This document shows, in pieces, positions 1 through 9,343 of a stretch of DNA of 52,065 nucleotides. Both the position numbers and the translations under genes were made by a program. The stretch's first letter is position 1; every line of letters begins with the position of its first letter. A model generated the notes under the pieces. That model ran no database searches, was not told the origin of the DNA, and saw only the letters and a list, made by a program, of their open reading frames with translations. Source of the stretch: Saprospiraceae bacterium (GTDB lineage: Bacteria > Bacteroidota > Bacteroidia > Chitinophagales > Saprospiraceae); the NCBI GenBank assembly GCA_020627705.1, contig JAHDGJ010000010.1, positions 99,569 through 151,633 of the forward strand. The letters are read 5' to 3'.

Positions 1-1420
1 TATATGATCCTGCACCAACATTGGTTAATGATGAGGTGTTCTCACCTGTGGACCAAAGAAATTCGACATCCCCAAAACCACCACTCACATTTGGCTCCAA
101 AACACCATTTGATGCACCATTGCACACAAACTCATCACTTGGACTTTGAATAAGTAATACTTCGGGTTCTTGAATCACAAAAGTCTCTATATCTATACAT
201 CCATGCGCATCAGTAACTGTTACTTCATAGGCTCCTTCTGCTAATCCATCAACAAATCCTGTGTTCCCTCCAAAATCCCAATTAAAGGTAACGGGCGTAT
301 TATTACTATTTATGGCTAAGTCTATGCTTCCGGATAATTCGCCATTACACTGAATGTCTTCCACAAATCCATCAATCTCCAAAATCGTTTCATCAATAAT
401 GATGTTAATTGGGTTAGAAATACTACATCTGTCGTTATCAGTGATCATGACTTGGTATTCTCCTTCTGCAGCCGCATTTTCTATAATATGCGTATTTGAA
501 TTTGCTCCTGCAATGGCTACACCATCGAGATACCATTGAAAGTCTGCATTTCCATTTACAGGGTTCAACAACTCCACAGATACACCTTGCAAGCAATCCC
601 CAAAAGAAACTAAATCCGCGGGGACATCATTGCCAGGTCCTGAGATTTTAATATCATCTAAAAAATGATACATTTTGATCGGATAATCTCCACAAACCAT
701 AGCTATACCAATAGCTGCATAATCCTTAGTAGGAACAAATGTTTGATTGACAAATACCCAATTATCAACAAACGGGGAGGATACTGGAATTGGAGTGATT
801 AACTCCCAATCATTATAGGTGGTCATACAATCATCATTACCTCCCATCCACAAATCATTACAGTCAACTTTGCCGTATAGGCCCAAGGTGATATTTAATG
901 TCGAAACATTAAATCCTTGATCAATTCCAAATCCGACATGCAGACTAATCTCATGATTTTCTCCAGTGGTCATTGGAGCATCAAGACAGTTAGCGATGCT
1001 TTCATAAAATGGGAATGGAGCCCCTAAAGTTTCTGTAAAAGTAGCAATACCCATCACTCCATCTCCAGAAGGCATAGGTAGCGGAACAAAAGGAGATTGT
1101 GCATCACCCATCCAACCGCAGGTATGAAAATAGTCTGCCGATCCTCCCGCGGTAAACCATCCTTCATCTAGGCAATCAATAGAGGAGCTGTAATTTCTAT
1201 CAATTGGACAACAAGATTGCAATTCAAAACTTTTGTCAATCAAAAAAGTTGATGCCTGACAAGTACAGTCATCAGTATCCTGAATATCGATTTGACCGTC
1301 TCCATCATCATCAATCCCGTTGAAGCAATTTTCTTGTCCCAAAATAGATCCAGAGCACATTAGAATACAAAGGATTGCAAGAGACCAAATCAAATTTTTT
1401 TTAACTACTACGTTTTTCAT
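1..1420 (-). CDS. Secreted SprB-repeat/adhesin-like protein, C-terminus cut by window edge
   Basis: The gene starts with ATG at 1418-1420 on the minus strand and stays open to the left edge, so about 473 N-terminal residues are seen and the C-terminus is missing. A Sec signal peptide (MKNVVVKKN, then a hydrophobic stretch ending SILGQ) is followed by CFNGIDDDGDGQIDIQDTDDC, an opening motif seen in Saprospiria surface proteins. A lectin/MAM-like region follows (about residues 60-220), then PKD/SprB-like repeats containing YEVTVTDAHGC and a second copy near the edge. The family consists of T9SS-exported surface proteins that often end in a gliding-type C-terminal domain; that end is outside the window. 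The function is probably adhesion, but no binding partner can be named. Confidence 0.75.
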   Translation of the reverse strand, partial: MKNVVVKKNLIWSLAILCILMCSGSILGQENCFNGIDDDGDGQIDIQDTDDCTCQASTFLIDKSFELQSCCPIDRNYSSSIDCLDEGWFTAGGSADYFHTCGWMGDAQSPFVPLPMPSGDGVMGIATFTETLGAPFPFYESIANCLDAPMTTGENHEISLHVGFGIDQGFNVSTLNITLGLYGKVDCNDLWMGGNDDCMTTYNDWELITPIPVSSPFVDNWVFVNQTFVPTKDYAAIGIAMVCGDYPIKMYHFLDDIKISGPGNDVPADLVSFGDCLQGVSVELLNPVNGNADFQWYLDGVAIAGANSNTHIIENAAAEGEYQVMITDNDRCSISNPINIIIDETILEIDGFVEDIQCNGELSGSIDLAINSNNTPVTFNWDFGGNTGFVDGLAEGAYEVTVTDAHGCIDIETFVIQEPEVLLIQSPSDEFVCNGASNGVLEPNVSGGFGDVEFLWSTGENTSSLTNVGAGSY

Positions 1421-1644
1421 ATCAAACCGAATTTTAAAGTATCCAACATTGTTCGAGGATTAAACAATCTTGACATATAAAACTCTACCAGAAAAAGTGA
1501 TGTTTAAAGAAATATTCTTCAAAAGCATCAAAGCAAAAGTGTCATGAAATACACTTAGAGATATTATCAGAAGCTTAATTCTCGTTAAAGTGTTAAAATT
1601 GACTTAGATTGAAATTTATATTGGAGAAAAACCGATTTCCAGCC

Positions 1645-1971
1645 ATGCAAGTTAAAACACTCTTTTTTGTACTGATTCTCCTCTGCTTTTCGTGTGAAAA
1701 AGAGGACATCGTAGAATTTAATTGCACCACAGACAAAGTTTCTGAAGCACAAATGATTCCTTTCTCAAACCAAGAGTTGGGTTGTAAGTCATATTTGGAT
1801 CTTTACACTTTTGAGGGAGAAGAATATTATACCATAGGCAATCTTTGTATGGACATTGAAGCCATTTATACCAATTGCAATGGAGACATGATTTGCAAAG
1901 AAGACAACAAAAGATGTCGCCGTTTCAACAAGGATGCAGAATATTTTGGGATTGTAGGTATTGCACCTTAA
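1645..1971 (+). CDS. Small Cys-rich lipoprotein, probably surface-exposed
   Basis: The product is 108 residues with a short lipoprotein signal (MQVKTLFFVLILLCFSC) and the lipid-bearing Cys at residue 17. The residues after it are EKED; Lys at +2 after Cys and two acids after that resemble the lipoprotein export signal that sends Bacteroidota lipoproteins to the cell surface. Seven further cysteines are spread over the mature part, which suggests disulfides. An in-frame ATG at 1609 would add twelve polar residues before the signal, so the start at 1645 is preferred. The layout vaguely resembles DUF6970 proteins, but I cannot confirm this. The stop codon overlaps the stop of the convergent gene by two bases of a shared TTAA. 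Confidence 0.65.
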   Translation: MQVKTLFFVLILLCFSCEKEDIVEFNCTTDKVSEAQMIPFSNQELGCKSYLDLYTFEGEEYYTIGNLCMDIEAIYTNCNGDMICKEDNKRCRRFNKDAEYFGIVGIAP

Positions 1972-2321
1972 TTCCACCAAACCGCATATCCTTCTTTTTG
2001 CAAAGATTTCGCTAATCGCTCTTCCATAATTTTGGCATCCGCCGCACTCAGAGGGTTGTATTGCTCGTACAAGCTCGGCCGCAAATACAAACCAAACTTT
2101 TCAACAACATAGGCAGATATTTTATACCCTTTTTTACTTCTAGCCCCCGACTTGTGTTTTTTAAATCTAATCTCTGGCGAGGTTCCAGTCATCCCAACAT
2201 AAAGACATTCTTTGATGCCCATATAGTGCGGATTTGCTGCACGAAACTTATGGTTTTCGGTCCAAACCCGTTTGCTTAATTCTACAACATATACATAATG
2301 TGATTTGACTCGCTTCGCCAT
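1968..2321 (-). CDS. GIY-YIG-like small protein
   Basis: This is a 117-residue, Lys/Arg-rich protein. It opens with a YVYVVEL strand and has CLYVGMTG some 25 residues later, followed by a helix with RFKKHKSG. This order (V-Y ... Y-V-G-x-T ... R-x-x-x-H) fits the GIY-YIG nuclease fold, where the two motifs make the central sheet and the Arg is catalytic. A Glu (MEER) lies near the C-terminus, where the metal-binding Glu of the fold would be expected. The family includes stand-alone nucleases of unknown role. It is convergent with the lipoprotein gene, with stops in a shared TTAA. Nuclease activity is inferred only. Confidence 0.55.
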   Translation of the reverse strand: MAKRVKSHYVYVVELSKRVWTENHKFRAANPHYMGIKECLYVGMTGTSPEIRFKKHKSGARSKKGYKISAYVVEKFGLYLRPSLYEQYNPLSAADAKIMEERLAKSLQKEGYAVWWN

Positions 2322-2339
2322 GTTACTAAGGTAGTATAC

Positions 2340-2894
2340 CTACTTTACCTCTAGAGTCCTCAAAATCTTTAACATCTTTTTTCGAGCTGGTCGATAATGC
2401 CCAGTTTGCGCAGACATTGTTAAAAGCATCATTTCTTCCTCCAATGGAAATATCAAATGATAATGCGTTGTCGCGTTTCCTAAAAAGTCCGAAGTCGAAT
2501 ATTCATGGGCATATGCCTTTTTCCTGCCATAATCCACCAATCCAGATCGAATGCGCGAATAATTAAACGCGTTGCTTGTCCCTTGAACCATATTATCACC
2601 TAATTCTTGCAGCTTACCTTCGACATCATAGGGCTTGATGATCATATTCAAGCGTAGCGTTCCATTTTTTTGTTCGCTGTTATAGATGTAAACGGCATCT
2701 TTTAGATCATCGGAATCTTTTGCAGTGGTCTCTGGCGGATGCTGCAGGCTTAGGTTTATCTGATCACTAGTAAAACTTTTCCAAGATCTTTTTTCTTTAG
2801 GACTTAGATCGAATTCATTTAAATTTTTTAGGGAAGGACTACATGAAGCAAATAAAAAAATTGCGAATCCAAGTATTGAAATATATTTTGGCAT
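2340..2894 (-). CDS. Lipoprotein of unknown function
   Basis: The protein has 184 residues with a lipoprotein signal ending FLFASC (Cys at residue 18). The mature part alternates beta strands (WKSFTSDQINLSLQHP, TLRLNMIIKPYDV) and a helix, then AYAHEYST, TTHYHLIFPL and a Lys-rich C-terminal helix. This pattern is reminiscent of the PsbP/DcrB-like fold used by small bacterial lipoproteins, but that is a visual impression and I do not recognise a named family. No LES-type acidic run follows the Cys, so it may face the periplasm. It is a single gene downstream of prfC on the same strand, separated by 63 bp. Confidence 0.6.
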   Translation of the reverse strand: MPKYISILGFAIFLFASCSPSLKNLNEFDLSPKEKRSWKSFTSDQINLSLQHPPETTAKDSDDLKDAVYIYNSEQKNGTLRLNMIIKPYDVEGKLQELGDNMVQGTSNAFNYSRIRSGLVDYGRKKAYAHEYSTSDFLGNATTHYHLIFPLEEEMMLLTMSAQTGHYRPARKKMLKILRTLEVK

Positions 2895-2957
2895 AAAGCT
2901 TTTAAATTCTGACCCTTAAGCATGCTACAGGTCACGGTTTGGAGATTGAAGCGCTCT

Positions 2958-4550
2958 TTAAATCTGAGCAGTATATTCTGATGTCAAATGAAATTCTACT
3001 TTGGGATGGTTCTCTTTGGCCATATTTAAAGCCCAAGAGGATTCTGCCAACATCACAAGTTTGTTGTCTTTATCTACCGCCAAATCTCTTTTTCTTTTGA
3101 CACGAAATTCTTTAAGTGCTTCAGCATCACCACATTGTATCCACACAGCTTTGTGTAAAGCCACTGGTTCGTATTCACAAGAGGCTCCATATTCATGTTT
3201 TAATCTGTATTGTATCACTTCAAACTGAAGGGCACCAACAGTCCCAATAATTTTTCTGTTGTTGACCTCTTTCGTGAAGACTTGTGCTACCCCTTCATCC
3301 ATCAATTGATCGATACCTTTTGCCAATTGTTTGGACTTCATAGGATCGGCATTGTTGACGTACCTAAATTGCTCAGGTGAAAATGCAGGAATTCCTTTAA
3401 AGTGCAACTTTTCTCCCTCTGTTAATCCATCGCCTATTTTGAAATTGCCCGAATCATAAAGGCCAACGATATCCCCTGGATAGGCATCATCGATTACCTC
3501 TTTACGTGCAGCCATAAAAGAAGTGGGATTTGAAAACTTCATTTTTTTGTCCTGTCTAACGTGATAATAGTTTGTATTTCTTTTGAAGGTGCCTGAGCAA
3601 ATTCTAAGAAAGGCAATCCGATCTCTATGTTTTGGATCTATGTTAGCATGAATTTTAAAAATGAATCCCGAAAATTTGTCCTCAAATGGGTCTATTTTTC
3701 TTTCTTCCGTAAATCTTGGCAACGGATTTGGTGCAATTTCTACGAAGCAATCCAACATCTCTTTGACCCCAAAATTATTGATCGCACTTCCCACAAAGAC
3801 CGGAGACAATTCACCTGCCAAATATTTTTCTTGATCAAAAGCAGGATATACTTCTGTTATCATTTCGATTTCTGATCTCAATTCTTCCGCTGCGCGTTCT
3901 CCCACTTTTTCGTCCAACAAAGAATCACTCAAATCATTTATAACCAAAACTGCCTCTTCTTCTTGTTTTCCGTGTGCTCTGAAAAGTACCAGCTCCTTTT
4001 TATACAAATTGTACACTCCCTGAAAACGTTGACCCATTCCAATTGGCCAACTCAAAGGACATACCTTAAGTCCAAGTTTCACCTCAATTTCGTCCAACAA
4101 GTCAAAGCCATCTTTACCTTCTCGATCCATTTTATTGATAAAAACAATCATTGGCGTATCTCTCATCTTGCAGACACCAACTAGTTTTTCTGTTTGCGCC
4201 TCAACCCCTTTGGCAACATCAATGACCACAATAGCACTGTCCACCGCAGTAAGGGTACGGTAGGTATCTTCTGCAAAATCTTTGTGACCAGGGGTATCCA
4301 GAATATTTATTTTCTTATCCCTGTATTCGAAAGCCATAACCGAAGTTGCTACTGAGATTCCCCTTTGCTTCTCAATCTCCATAAAGTCAGAAGTCGCATG
4401 TTTCTTAATCTTATTGGACTTTACCGCTCCCGCAGATTGAATGGCTCCACCAAAAAGCAAGAGCTTTTCGGTCAATGTTGTTTTTCCTGCATCTGGGTGA
4501 GAGACGATACCAAAGGTTTTTCTCTTTTCAATTTCTTCTATTCGAGACAT
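2958..4550 (-). CDS. prfC: Peptide chain release factor 3 (GTPase)
   Basis: This translational GTPase recycles RF1 and RF2 from terminating ribosomes. The 530-residue length matches the family. G1 (SHPDAGKTT, residues 17-25), G3 (DTPGHKDF) and G4 (NKMD) are all readable, and the switch region has [10 protein letters not shown], as in RF3. The C-terminal third ([13 protein letters not shown]) is the RF3-specific domain that distinguishes it from EF-G and LepA. It is transcribed divergently from the antiporter gene with 96 bp between the starts; a TACTTTTGC -7 box lies 19 bp upstream of the ATG. No anomalies are visible. Confidence 0.97.
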   Translation of the reverse strand: MSRIEEIEKRKTFGIVSHPDAGKTTLTEKLLLFGGAIQSAGAVKSNKIKKHATSDFMEIEKQRGISVATSVMAFEYRDKKINILDTPGHKDFAEDTYRTLTAVDSAIVVIDVAKGVEAQTEKLVGVCKMRDTPMIVFINKMDREGKDGFDLLDEIEVKLGLKVCPLSWPIGMGQRFQGVYNLYKKELVLFRAHGKQEEEAVLVINDLSDSLLDEKVGERAAEELRSEIEMITEVYPAFDQEKYLAGELSPVFVGSAINNFGVKEMLDCFVEIAPNPLPRFTEERKIDPFEDKFSGFIFKIHANIDPKHRDRIAFLRICSGTFKRNTNYYHVRQDKKMKFSNPTSFMAARKEVIDDAYPGDIVGLYDSGNFKIGDGLTEGEKLHFKGIPAFSPEQFRYVNNADPMKSKQLAKGIDQLMDEGVAQVFTKEVNNRKIIGTVGALQFEVIQYRLKHEYGASCEYEPVALHKAVWIQCGDAEALKEFRVKRKRDLAVDKDNKLVMLAESSWALNMAKENHPKVEFHLTSEYTAQI

Positions 4551-4568
4551 AAGTGTAAAAATAAGGCT

Positions 4569-4577
4569 GCAAAAGTA
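4569..4577 (-). promoter_or_regulatory. Candidate Bacteroidota -7 box for prfC
   Basis: On the minus strand the sequence reads TACTTTTGC, matching the Bacteroidota housekeeping -7 consensus TAnnTTTG with the frequent trailing C. It lies 19 bp upstream of the prfC ATG. No good TTTG -33 element is seen at the usual spacing; the nearest is about 26 bp away. Confidence 0.45.
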
Positions 4578-4646
4578 TTAACCCTCAATGAATTACTGCT
4601 CATCAAAAAGATTTATGATATTTGACAGGCTTTAAGTAGATATAAA

Positions 4647-6575
4647 ATGGTAGAATTAGCAAGTATTATTATTCTAGGAATTTTTGCTCAATGGTTGGCA
4701 TGGAGGTTTAAAGTACCTGCAATACTGCCTTTGATACTTATTGGTCTTGCGGTAGGGCCATTTGCTCCATTTTGGATGTCAGATCAAATTTTGGAACATG
4801 GCAAAGACAAATGGCTAAACCCAATTTATGACGGACATAGTGGATTGTTTCCTGGGGACAACTTATTTTATTTCGTAGAGCTTGCCATAGGAATTATTCT
4901 GTTTGAAGGAGGACTAACCTTAAAACGAAATGAAATCACCTCAATTGGCGGAATAGTAGGAAAGCTAATTTCCGTCGGGTCACTGATTACCTTTGCCGGA
5001 GCTACTTTGGCCGTACATTTTATCGTCAACCTAAGTTGGTCCTTATCTTTCTTATTTGCTGCTTTGATCATTGTCACAGGACCGACTGTGATCGCCCCAA
5101 TACTAAGAAATATTCCACTCAAAAAGGATGTAGCCAACATCCTAAAATGGGAAGGAATATTAATCGACCCTATCGGTGCCTTGGCAGCGGTTTTAGTATA
5201 CGAATTTTTAGCAAGTACGGTTGGAGGACACGTAGGTTCTCATGCAGAGCATGGCTCGTTTAGTATTGAAGCATTGAAACATTTTGTTACGCTAACCTTG
5301 GTTGGATTCTCCTTAGGAACCATTGCTGCATATGGGCTAAAAGAAGTGATCAAAAGACATTGGGTGCCCCACTATTTAATGAATGTTTTTACATTGGCAG
5401 TGGTCCTTTTAGTATTTGTCGGTTCTGGTCTGATTGTACCTGATTCTGGTTTATTGACAATTGTTGTCATGGGTACAGTGATTGCCAACATTGACATGCC
5501 TAGCCTTGATGAGATTCTTTACTTCAAAGAATCCTTAGCAGTTCTGCTGATTTCTATGCTGTTTATATTGTTGGCGGCAAACATAAGTTTGGATGATTTA
5601 AAGCTTCTGTTAAATTGGAGAGTGGCTGCGCTGTTTCTATCAGTCATTTTGATCATTCGGCCCTTAGGTGTTTTTATGAGTTCTTTAAACAGCAGTTTGG
5701 TACTTAACGAAAAACTCTTTATTTCTTGGGTTGGACCCCGAGGAATTGTAGCTGCAGGGATTGCGTCGTTGTTTGGCACAAAATTGATGATGATGAACAG
5801 CAAGGCGATTGCTGATGGACTTGAAGCTCCATTTCCAGGTGCAGAATTACTGACTCCCTTAGTTTTTATGATTGTCTTAGGTACGGTTTTACTCAATGCT
5901 ACAACCGCCGGAATGGTAGCTGGATTCTTGGGAGTAAAGATTACTCAAAGTAATGGTACACTTATCATTGGAGGGAGTAAAGCGGCTCGTTTAATTGCTT
6001 CATACATTCAAAAATGTGGCTTATCTGTAGCTGTGTTGGATAATAATCCGACAAACATATCAAAAGCCAAAGAAGAAGGCATTCCGGCTTTTCAGGCCAA
6101 CATCTTCTCAGATGAAATAAGAGACAATATCGAACTCAACAACATGGGTTTTTTAATGGCACTAACCGGATCTAACGAGGTTAATGGATTTGCAATGAAT
6201 AAACTGAGTGAAAATTTTGGAGAAAATGGTTCTTTTAGACTGGTGACCTCTGATGAAAAATCTAAAAATGCCAACCCCAAAAATGGCCTGTTTTCACCAA
6301 CAGATGATTTTATAAACTTCGCGGAAACTGCAAGAGATTATCCAGCTTTTCATGAAGTCGAACTGCGTTCGAGTGAGGACTTACATCAGAAGTTAGAAGC
6401 TTTGTATAAAGAAGAAAAAAGTATTCCGATATTTCTAAAATCCTCAGATCAAAAACTGACGATTCTTAACTCTCATGCTACCGCTACCATTACTTCCATT
6501 AATGAGGGTGATCATTTGGTCTATTTAGGGAAAGAAATTCCATTTCAAGTGCCGCAAACTGAGGTGGCAGGATAG
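4647..6575 (+). CDS. Cation:proton antiporter, CPA1/NhaP type, with C-terminal TrkA-N-like domain
   Basis: The gene encodes an inner-membrane Na+(K+)/H+ exchanger of 642 residues. Residues 1 to about 430 form some 12-13 hydrophobic helices typical of the Na_H_Exchanger family, with FEGGLTLK early and VGPRGIVAAGIASLFG in the distal half, both hallmarks of the CPA1 branch. From about residue 435 a cytosolic Rossmann segment (TLIIGGSKAARLIASYIQ, then VAVLDNNP) resembles the TrkA-N/RCK nucleotide-binding domain, and the last 80 residues look like a TrkA-C-type ligand domain. Exchange is therefore probably gated by a nucleotide or other ligand. Ion preference cannot be read from the sequence. It stands alone, divergent from prfC. 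Confidence 0.9.
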   Translation: MVELASIIILGIFAQWLAWRFKVPAILPLILIGLAVGPFAPFWMSDQILEHGKDKWLNPIYDGHSGLFPGDNLFYFVELAIGIILFEGGLTLKRNEITSIGGIVGKLISVGSLITFAGATLAVHFIVNLSWSLSFLFAALIIVTGPTVIAPILRNIPLKKDVANILKWEGILIDPIGALAAVLVYEFLASTVGGHVGSHAEHGSFSIEALKHFVTLTLVGFSLGTIAAYGLKEVIKRHWVPHYLMNVFTLAVVLLVFVGSGLIVPDSGLLTIVVMGTVIANIDMPSLDEILYFKESLAVLLISMLFILLAANISLDDLKLLLNWRVAALFLSVILIIRPLGVFMSSLNSSLVLNEKLFISWVGPRGIVAAGIASLFGTKLMMMNSKAIADGLEAPFPGAELLTPLVFMIVLGTVLLNATTAGMVAGFLGVKITQSNGTLIIGGSKAARLIASYIQKCGLSVAVLDNNPTNISKAKEEGIPAFQANIFSDEIRDNIELNNMGFLMALTGSNEVNGFAMNKLSENFGENGSFRLVTSDEKSKNANPKNGLFSPTDDFINFAETARDYPAFHEVELRSSEDLHQKLEALYKEEKSIPIFLKSSDQKLTILNSHATATITSINEGDHLVYLGKEIPFQVPQTEVAG

Positions 6576-6684
6576 AAAATAGTGCTTTGTCCGATTTGTC
6601 TTCTTGGCAGCAAGAAGGGTTAAGATTACGTTATACAAGGGCAATTAGGAGATTATATCTTAAATTATAGTGTAAATTCCGATT

Positions 6685-7251
6685 ATGGATTTTGTATTAG
6701 ATTTCAACTTAGAAGAATCTAGCTTCGTAGCGGCCTGTATCAAGCAGGAGCGTTGGGCTCAGCAAAAACTGTATGAGGTTTACTATCCTTCAGTTATGCC
6801 TTTGTGTTTGCGTTATTCCAACAATTCTGAAGATGCGATGGATATAATGCACGAAGGTTTTATCAAAGTATTTAAAAATATAGCAAAGTACAAAGTTGGG
6901 ACGTCCCTCAATTCTTGGATTAAAAGAATAATGATTAATACAGCAATTGATCATTACAGAAAAATGTCAAGAAGAAGGACTGAAGATATTGATACTGCGT
7001 TTTCGGTACGTTCTAATGACCCTGATGTTGTTAGTCAAATGTCGGCAAAAGAAATTTTGTCCTGTTTACACAAACTGACTCCAGCTTACCGAACTGTTTT
7101 TAATATGTATGTGATTGAAGGATTTTCGCATAGAGAAATCGCAGATTCTATGGGAATTACGGAAAGCACTTCCAGATCTAATCTTGTAAAAGCACGAAAA
7201 AAATTACGAGAACAATTGCTTTCTAAGGGAAGAACCCAATATGACCGATAA
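6685..7251 (+). CDS. ECF RNA polymerase sigma factor (unit A)
   Basis: The product is a 188-residue group IV sigma factor with only regions 2 and 4. Region 2 spans about residues 20-95 (DAMDIMHEGFIKVFKNIAKY and SWIKRIMINTAIDHYRK). Region 4 spans about 130-180, with the helix-turn-helix REIADSMGITESTSRSNL. It would direct polymerase to a small regulon. The stop overlaps the start of the next gene by 11 bp (7241-7251), so the two are translationally coupled, as is usual for sigma/anti-sigma pairs. It is clearly paralogous to the sigma factor at 17485-18030 (compare VIEGFSHREIADSM with VIDGYSHKEIGELL). Its target promoters are not identifiable here. Confidence 0.93.
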   Translation: MDFVLDFNLEESSFVAACIKQERWAQQKLYEVYYPSVMPLCLRYSNNSEDAMDIMHEGFIKVFKNIAKYKVGTSLNSWIKRIMINTAIDHYRKMSRRRTEDIDTAFSVRSNDPDVVSQMSAKEILSCLHKLTPAYRTVFNMYVIEGFSHREIADSMGITESTSRSNLVKARKKLREQLLSKGRTQYDR

Positions 7252-8806
7252 GGAATTCGACAAAATATTGAAACAAAAAATGGAAGGGTTGCCTTCTGGA
7301 GATGTTGTTGGCTGGCAAGAACTGAATCAGCGCATCGAAAAGGAGTTAAACCTTGATCAGTTGGTCAAAGAGAAAATGACCAACCTTAAACTAAACGAAG
7401 TCCAAGGTTGGGAAGCTTTAAATGCCAAGATTGATCAAGAAATTGGCAAAGACACTACAAGTGCAGAAGACAGCAATTTTGACCAACAAATCTTATCCAA
7501 ATTAGGCGGGCAACAGACGCCATATTCCTCTGACTCTTGGGATCTCTTGGAAAACAAATTGGATGAAAATGAGGGTTTACGCAAGCGACTGCTTCTTGCT
7601 GGCTTTTTACAATTCTTAGCTGCCCTATTGATACTACTAAGTTTATGGAATTGGAAAGGGGCAGAGTACATACACGAAAGAAATATAAAGCACCAAGCCG
7701 AATCTGAGATTGAATATGCTTTTGCTCAAATGAAAGAAACGTTTTATGAGCAATTCATACTTGATCTGAATGAAAGAAATACCCTACTCTCTAGTATTTC
7801 TATAGTAAGTGAACTTCCCGCCTCAATAAAATCAATACCAAGCTTCGAGCAAAATATTGCAACGACACAGAATAGTGGTATTGTGACTAATACCGAAGAA
7901 GTAGAAGAAGTAAAACTGGCCGCTTATCGCAATGTAGATGATGCTATTTTGTGGGAATCAAACAATGCTAAACCAAGGACAGCAGACAAATCCACAAGTA
8001 ATTCGGCTGCTCCTAGAGAAGCTTACAAATTGTTGGATCAACTGTCAAGTTCGGAAGACATCTCATTGTTAGGTTTAGAAAGGCAAATACCACACAAAAA
8101 TCCTTTGATTCAATTTGTTCAACAGAAAAAGAAGGAAATTAAAACCAATGTAGGCATTGCTTTCTCACCAGACATTTATTTGATTAGAAGTCCTGACGAT
8201 CCAATTTATCCATCCCCCTCTTACTTTACGGATTCTTTTGGAAAGTCTGGGGGTTTTACTTTTTCAGCAAGACACAAAGGATTTGAAGTAGAGACCGGTT
8301 TACTATATTCTACGGTATCTTATCGTCCCCGTGAAATCAACGAGACGTATAGTTCGCAAGGAAGATTTTATGAAACCTCTTTGCAAAACATATTCTTTAA
8401 TGTGGTAACCCTACCCTTACAGATTAAGAACCACATCAACATTGGTAAAAAAAGCAGCTTCTTTTTTCATGCAGGAGCTTCTTTTAACACGATAATAAAT
8501 TCCAATTTCAATATCAAGAATACTGCCATTGCAGCACCTCTAAATCCTTTGGCCGACAATTCTATCAATCAGCCTTTGCTCGAACTAAAGGATTTTGAAC
8601 CAGGCGTCTTAGAAGGAGGAAACATTTTTGACAATGCCTTTGCAACAGTAGATGTTGGTATTGGGTTTCAGCAAATGGTAGTAAAAGATTTGTTCTTTTA
8701 TGTACAACCCTCCATCTCAACTCAATTCACTACTGGGATAGGACCAAACGAAGACAAACTCCATAAGCTGTCTTTAAATATTGGGGCTAAATACCAATTA
8801 AATTAA
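7241..8806 (+). CDS. Putative transmembrane anti-sigma-like protein with C-terminal barrel-like domain (unit A)
   Basis: This 521-residue partner of the preceding sigma factor starts with three repeats of about 30 residues, F/L-D-x-x-L then W-x-x-L-x-x-x-I-x-x-E, with Trp at 25, 57 and 100. One transmembrane helix follows (about 117-136, RKR before it on the cytosolic side). A long polar linker runs from about 140 to 300. The C-terminal part (about 303-521) alternates hydrophobic and aromatic strands like the small outer-membrane beta-barrel proteins of Bacteroidota. The organisation suggests an anti-sigma factor whose sensor end reaches the outer membrane. The sigma-binding role is inferred from coupling and topology; no classical ZAS/HxxxCxxC anti-sigma motif is present. 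Confidence 0.7.
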   Translation: MTDKEFDKILKQKMEGLPSGDVVGWQELNQRIEKELNLDQLVKEKMTNLKLNEVQGWEALNAKIDQEIGKDTTSAEDSNFDQQILSKLGGQQTPYSSDSWDLLENKLDENEGLRKRLLLAGFLQFLAALLILLSLWNWKGAEYIHERNIKHQAESEIEYAFAQMKETFYEQFILDLNERNTLLSSISIVSELPASIKSIPSFEQNIATTQNSGIVTNTEEVEEVKLAAYRNVDDAILWESNNAKPRTADKSTSNSAAPREAYKLLDQLSSSEDISLLGLERQIPHKNPLIQFVQQKKKEIKTNVGIAFSPDIYLIRSPDDPIYPSPSYFTDSFGKSGGFTFSARHKGFEVETGLLYSTVSYRPREINETYSSQGRFYETSLQNIFFNVVTLPLQIKNHINIGKKSSFFFHAGASFNTIINSNFNIKNTAIAAPLNPLADNSINQPLLELKDFEPGVLEGGNIFDNAFATVDVGIGFQQMVVKDLFFYVQPSISTQFTTGIGPNEDKLHKLSLNIGAKYQLN

Positions 8807-8813
8807 TTGAATC

Positions 8814-9269
8814 TTAAGAGGTCAATTTTTTGATTCTATCAAGGTCTCTTTTGTTGTCTTTCTCTTTGATAGATTGCCTTTTGTCGTAGGACTTTTTACC
8901 CTGAGCTAAAGCGATCTTCAACTTGGCAATTCCTCGTTCTGAGAAGTAAAGTTTGAAAGGCACTAAGGTTAGTCCTTTTTCGGTTACGCGTCGATGAAGC
9001 TTTTTCAATTCAGGTTTTTTCAATAGAAGCTTTCGATCTCTTTTGGGTTCATGATTGTTGATGTTACCAAATTCATATTCTCCTATAAACATATTCTTTA
9101 CGAATAACTCATTGTTGTTAAATAGACAATAAGCATCTGATAAATTGGCATTTCCTGATCGCAAAGATTTTACCTCTGTTCCTTTCAACATAAGACCAGC
9201 TTCATACTCTTGCAAGAAGCTATACTCATATTTTGCTTTACGATTTACTATTTCGACTTTCTTATCCAT
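8814..9269 (-). CDS. smpB: SsrA-binding protein SmpB
   Basis: SmpB binds tmRNA and delivers it to stalled ribosomes for trans-translation. The start is taken at ATG 9267-9269, giving 151 residues (MDKKVEIVNRKAKYEY), which is the family start; an upstream in-frame extension to 9335 is hydrophobic and unlike SmpB. The conserved KGTEVKSLR (residues 29-37), the following NANLSDAY and the basic C-terminal tail (GKKSYDKRQSIKEKDNKRD), which mimics the missing anticodon arm, are all present. It converges with the unit-A barrel gene with seven bases between stops. No tmRNA gene was seen in the window. Confidence 0.97.
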   Translation of the reverse strand: MDKKVEIVNRKAKYEYSFLQEYEAGLMLKGTEVKSLRSGNANLSDAYCLFNNNELFVKNMFIGEYEFGNINNHEPKRDRKLLLKKPELKKLHRRVTEKGLTLVPFKLYFSERGIAKLKIALAQGKKSYDKRQSIKEKDNKRDLDRIKKLTS

Positions 9270-9282
9270 GATTAAACGAAAT

Positions 9283-9291
9283 GCAAATGTA
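9283..9291 (-). promoter_or_regulatory. Candidate -7 box for smpB
   Basis: The minus strand reads TACATTTGC, an exact TAnnTTTGC, 14 bp upstream of the smpB ATG. It also supports the shorter start at 9269, because an mRNA from here would not include the longer reading frame. No convincing -33 element was found. Confidence 0.45.
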
Positions 9292-9343
9292 CATACAAAT
9301 AGAGGTTCGAAGATTGCTACTAAATACAGAATCAAGCAAAACT

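Noticed and set aside
354-539. 61-codon plus-strand frame
   Set aside because: It is a shadow of the partial SprB-repeat gene, which runs through it on the minus strand.
6600-6617. Stem-loop CTTCTTG-GCAG-CAAGAAG after the antiporter gene
   Set aside because: A 7-bp stem without a following T run; it is too weak to call a terminator.
8805-8831. Possible terminator after the unit-A barrel gene
   Set aside because: The stem AATTGA/TCAATT is only six AT-rich pairs and lies mostly in the smpB coding end, although T residues follow it.
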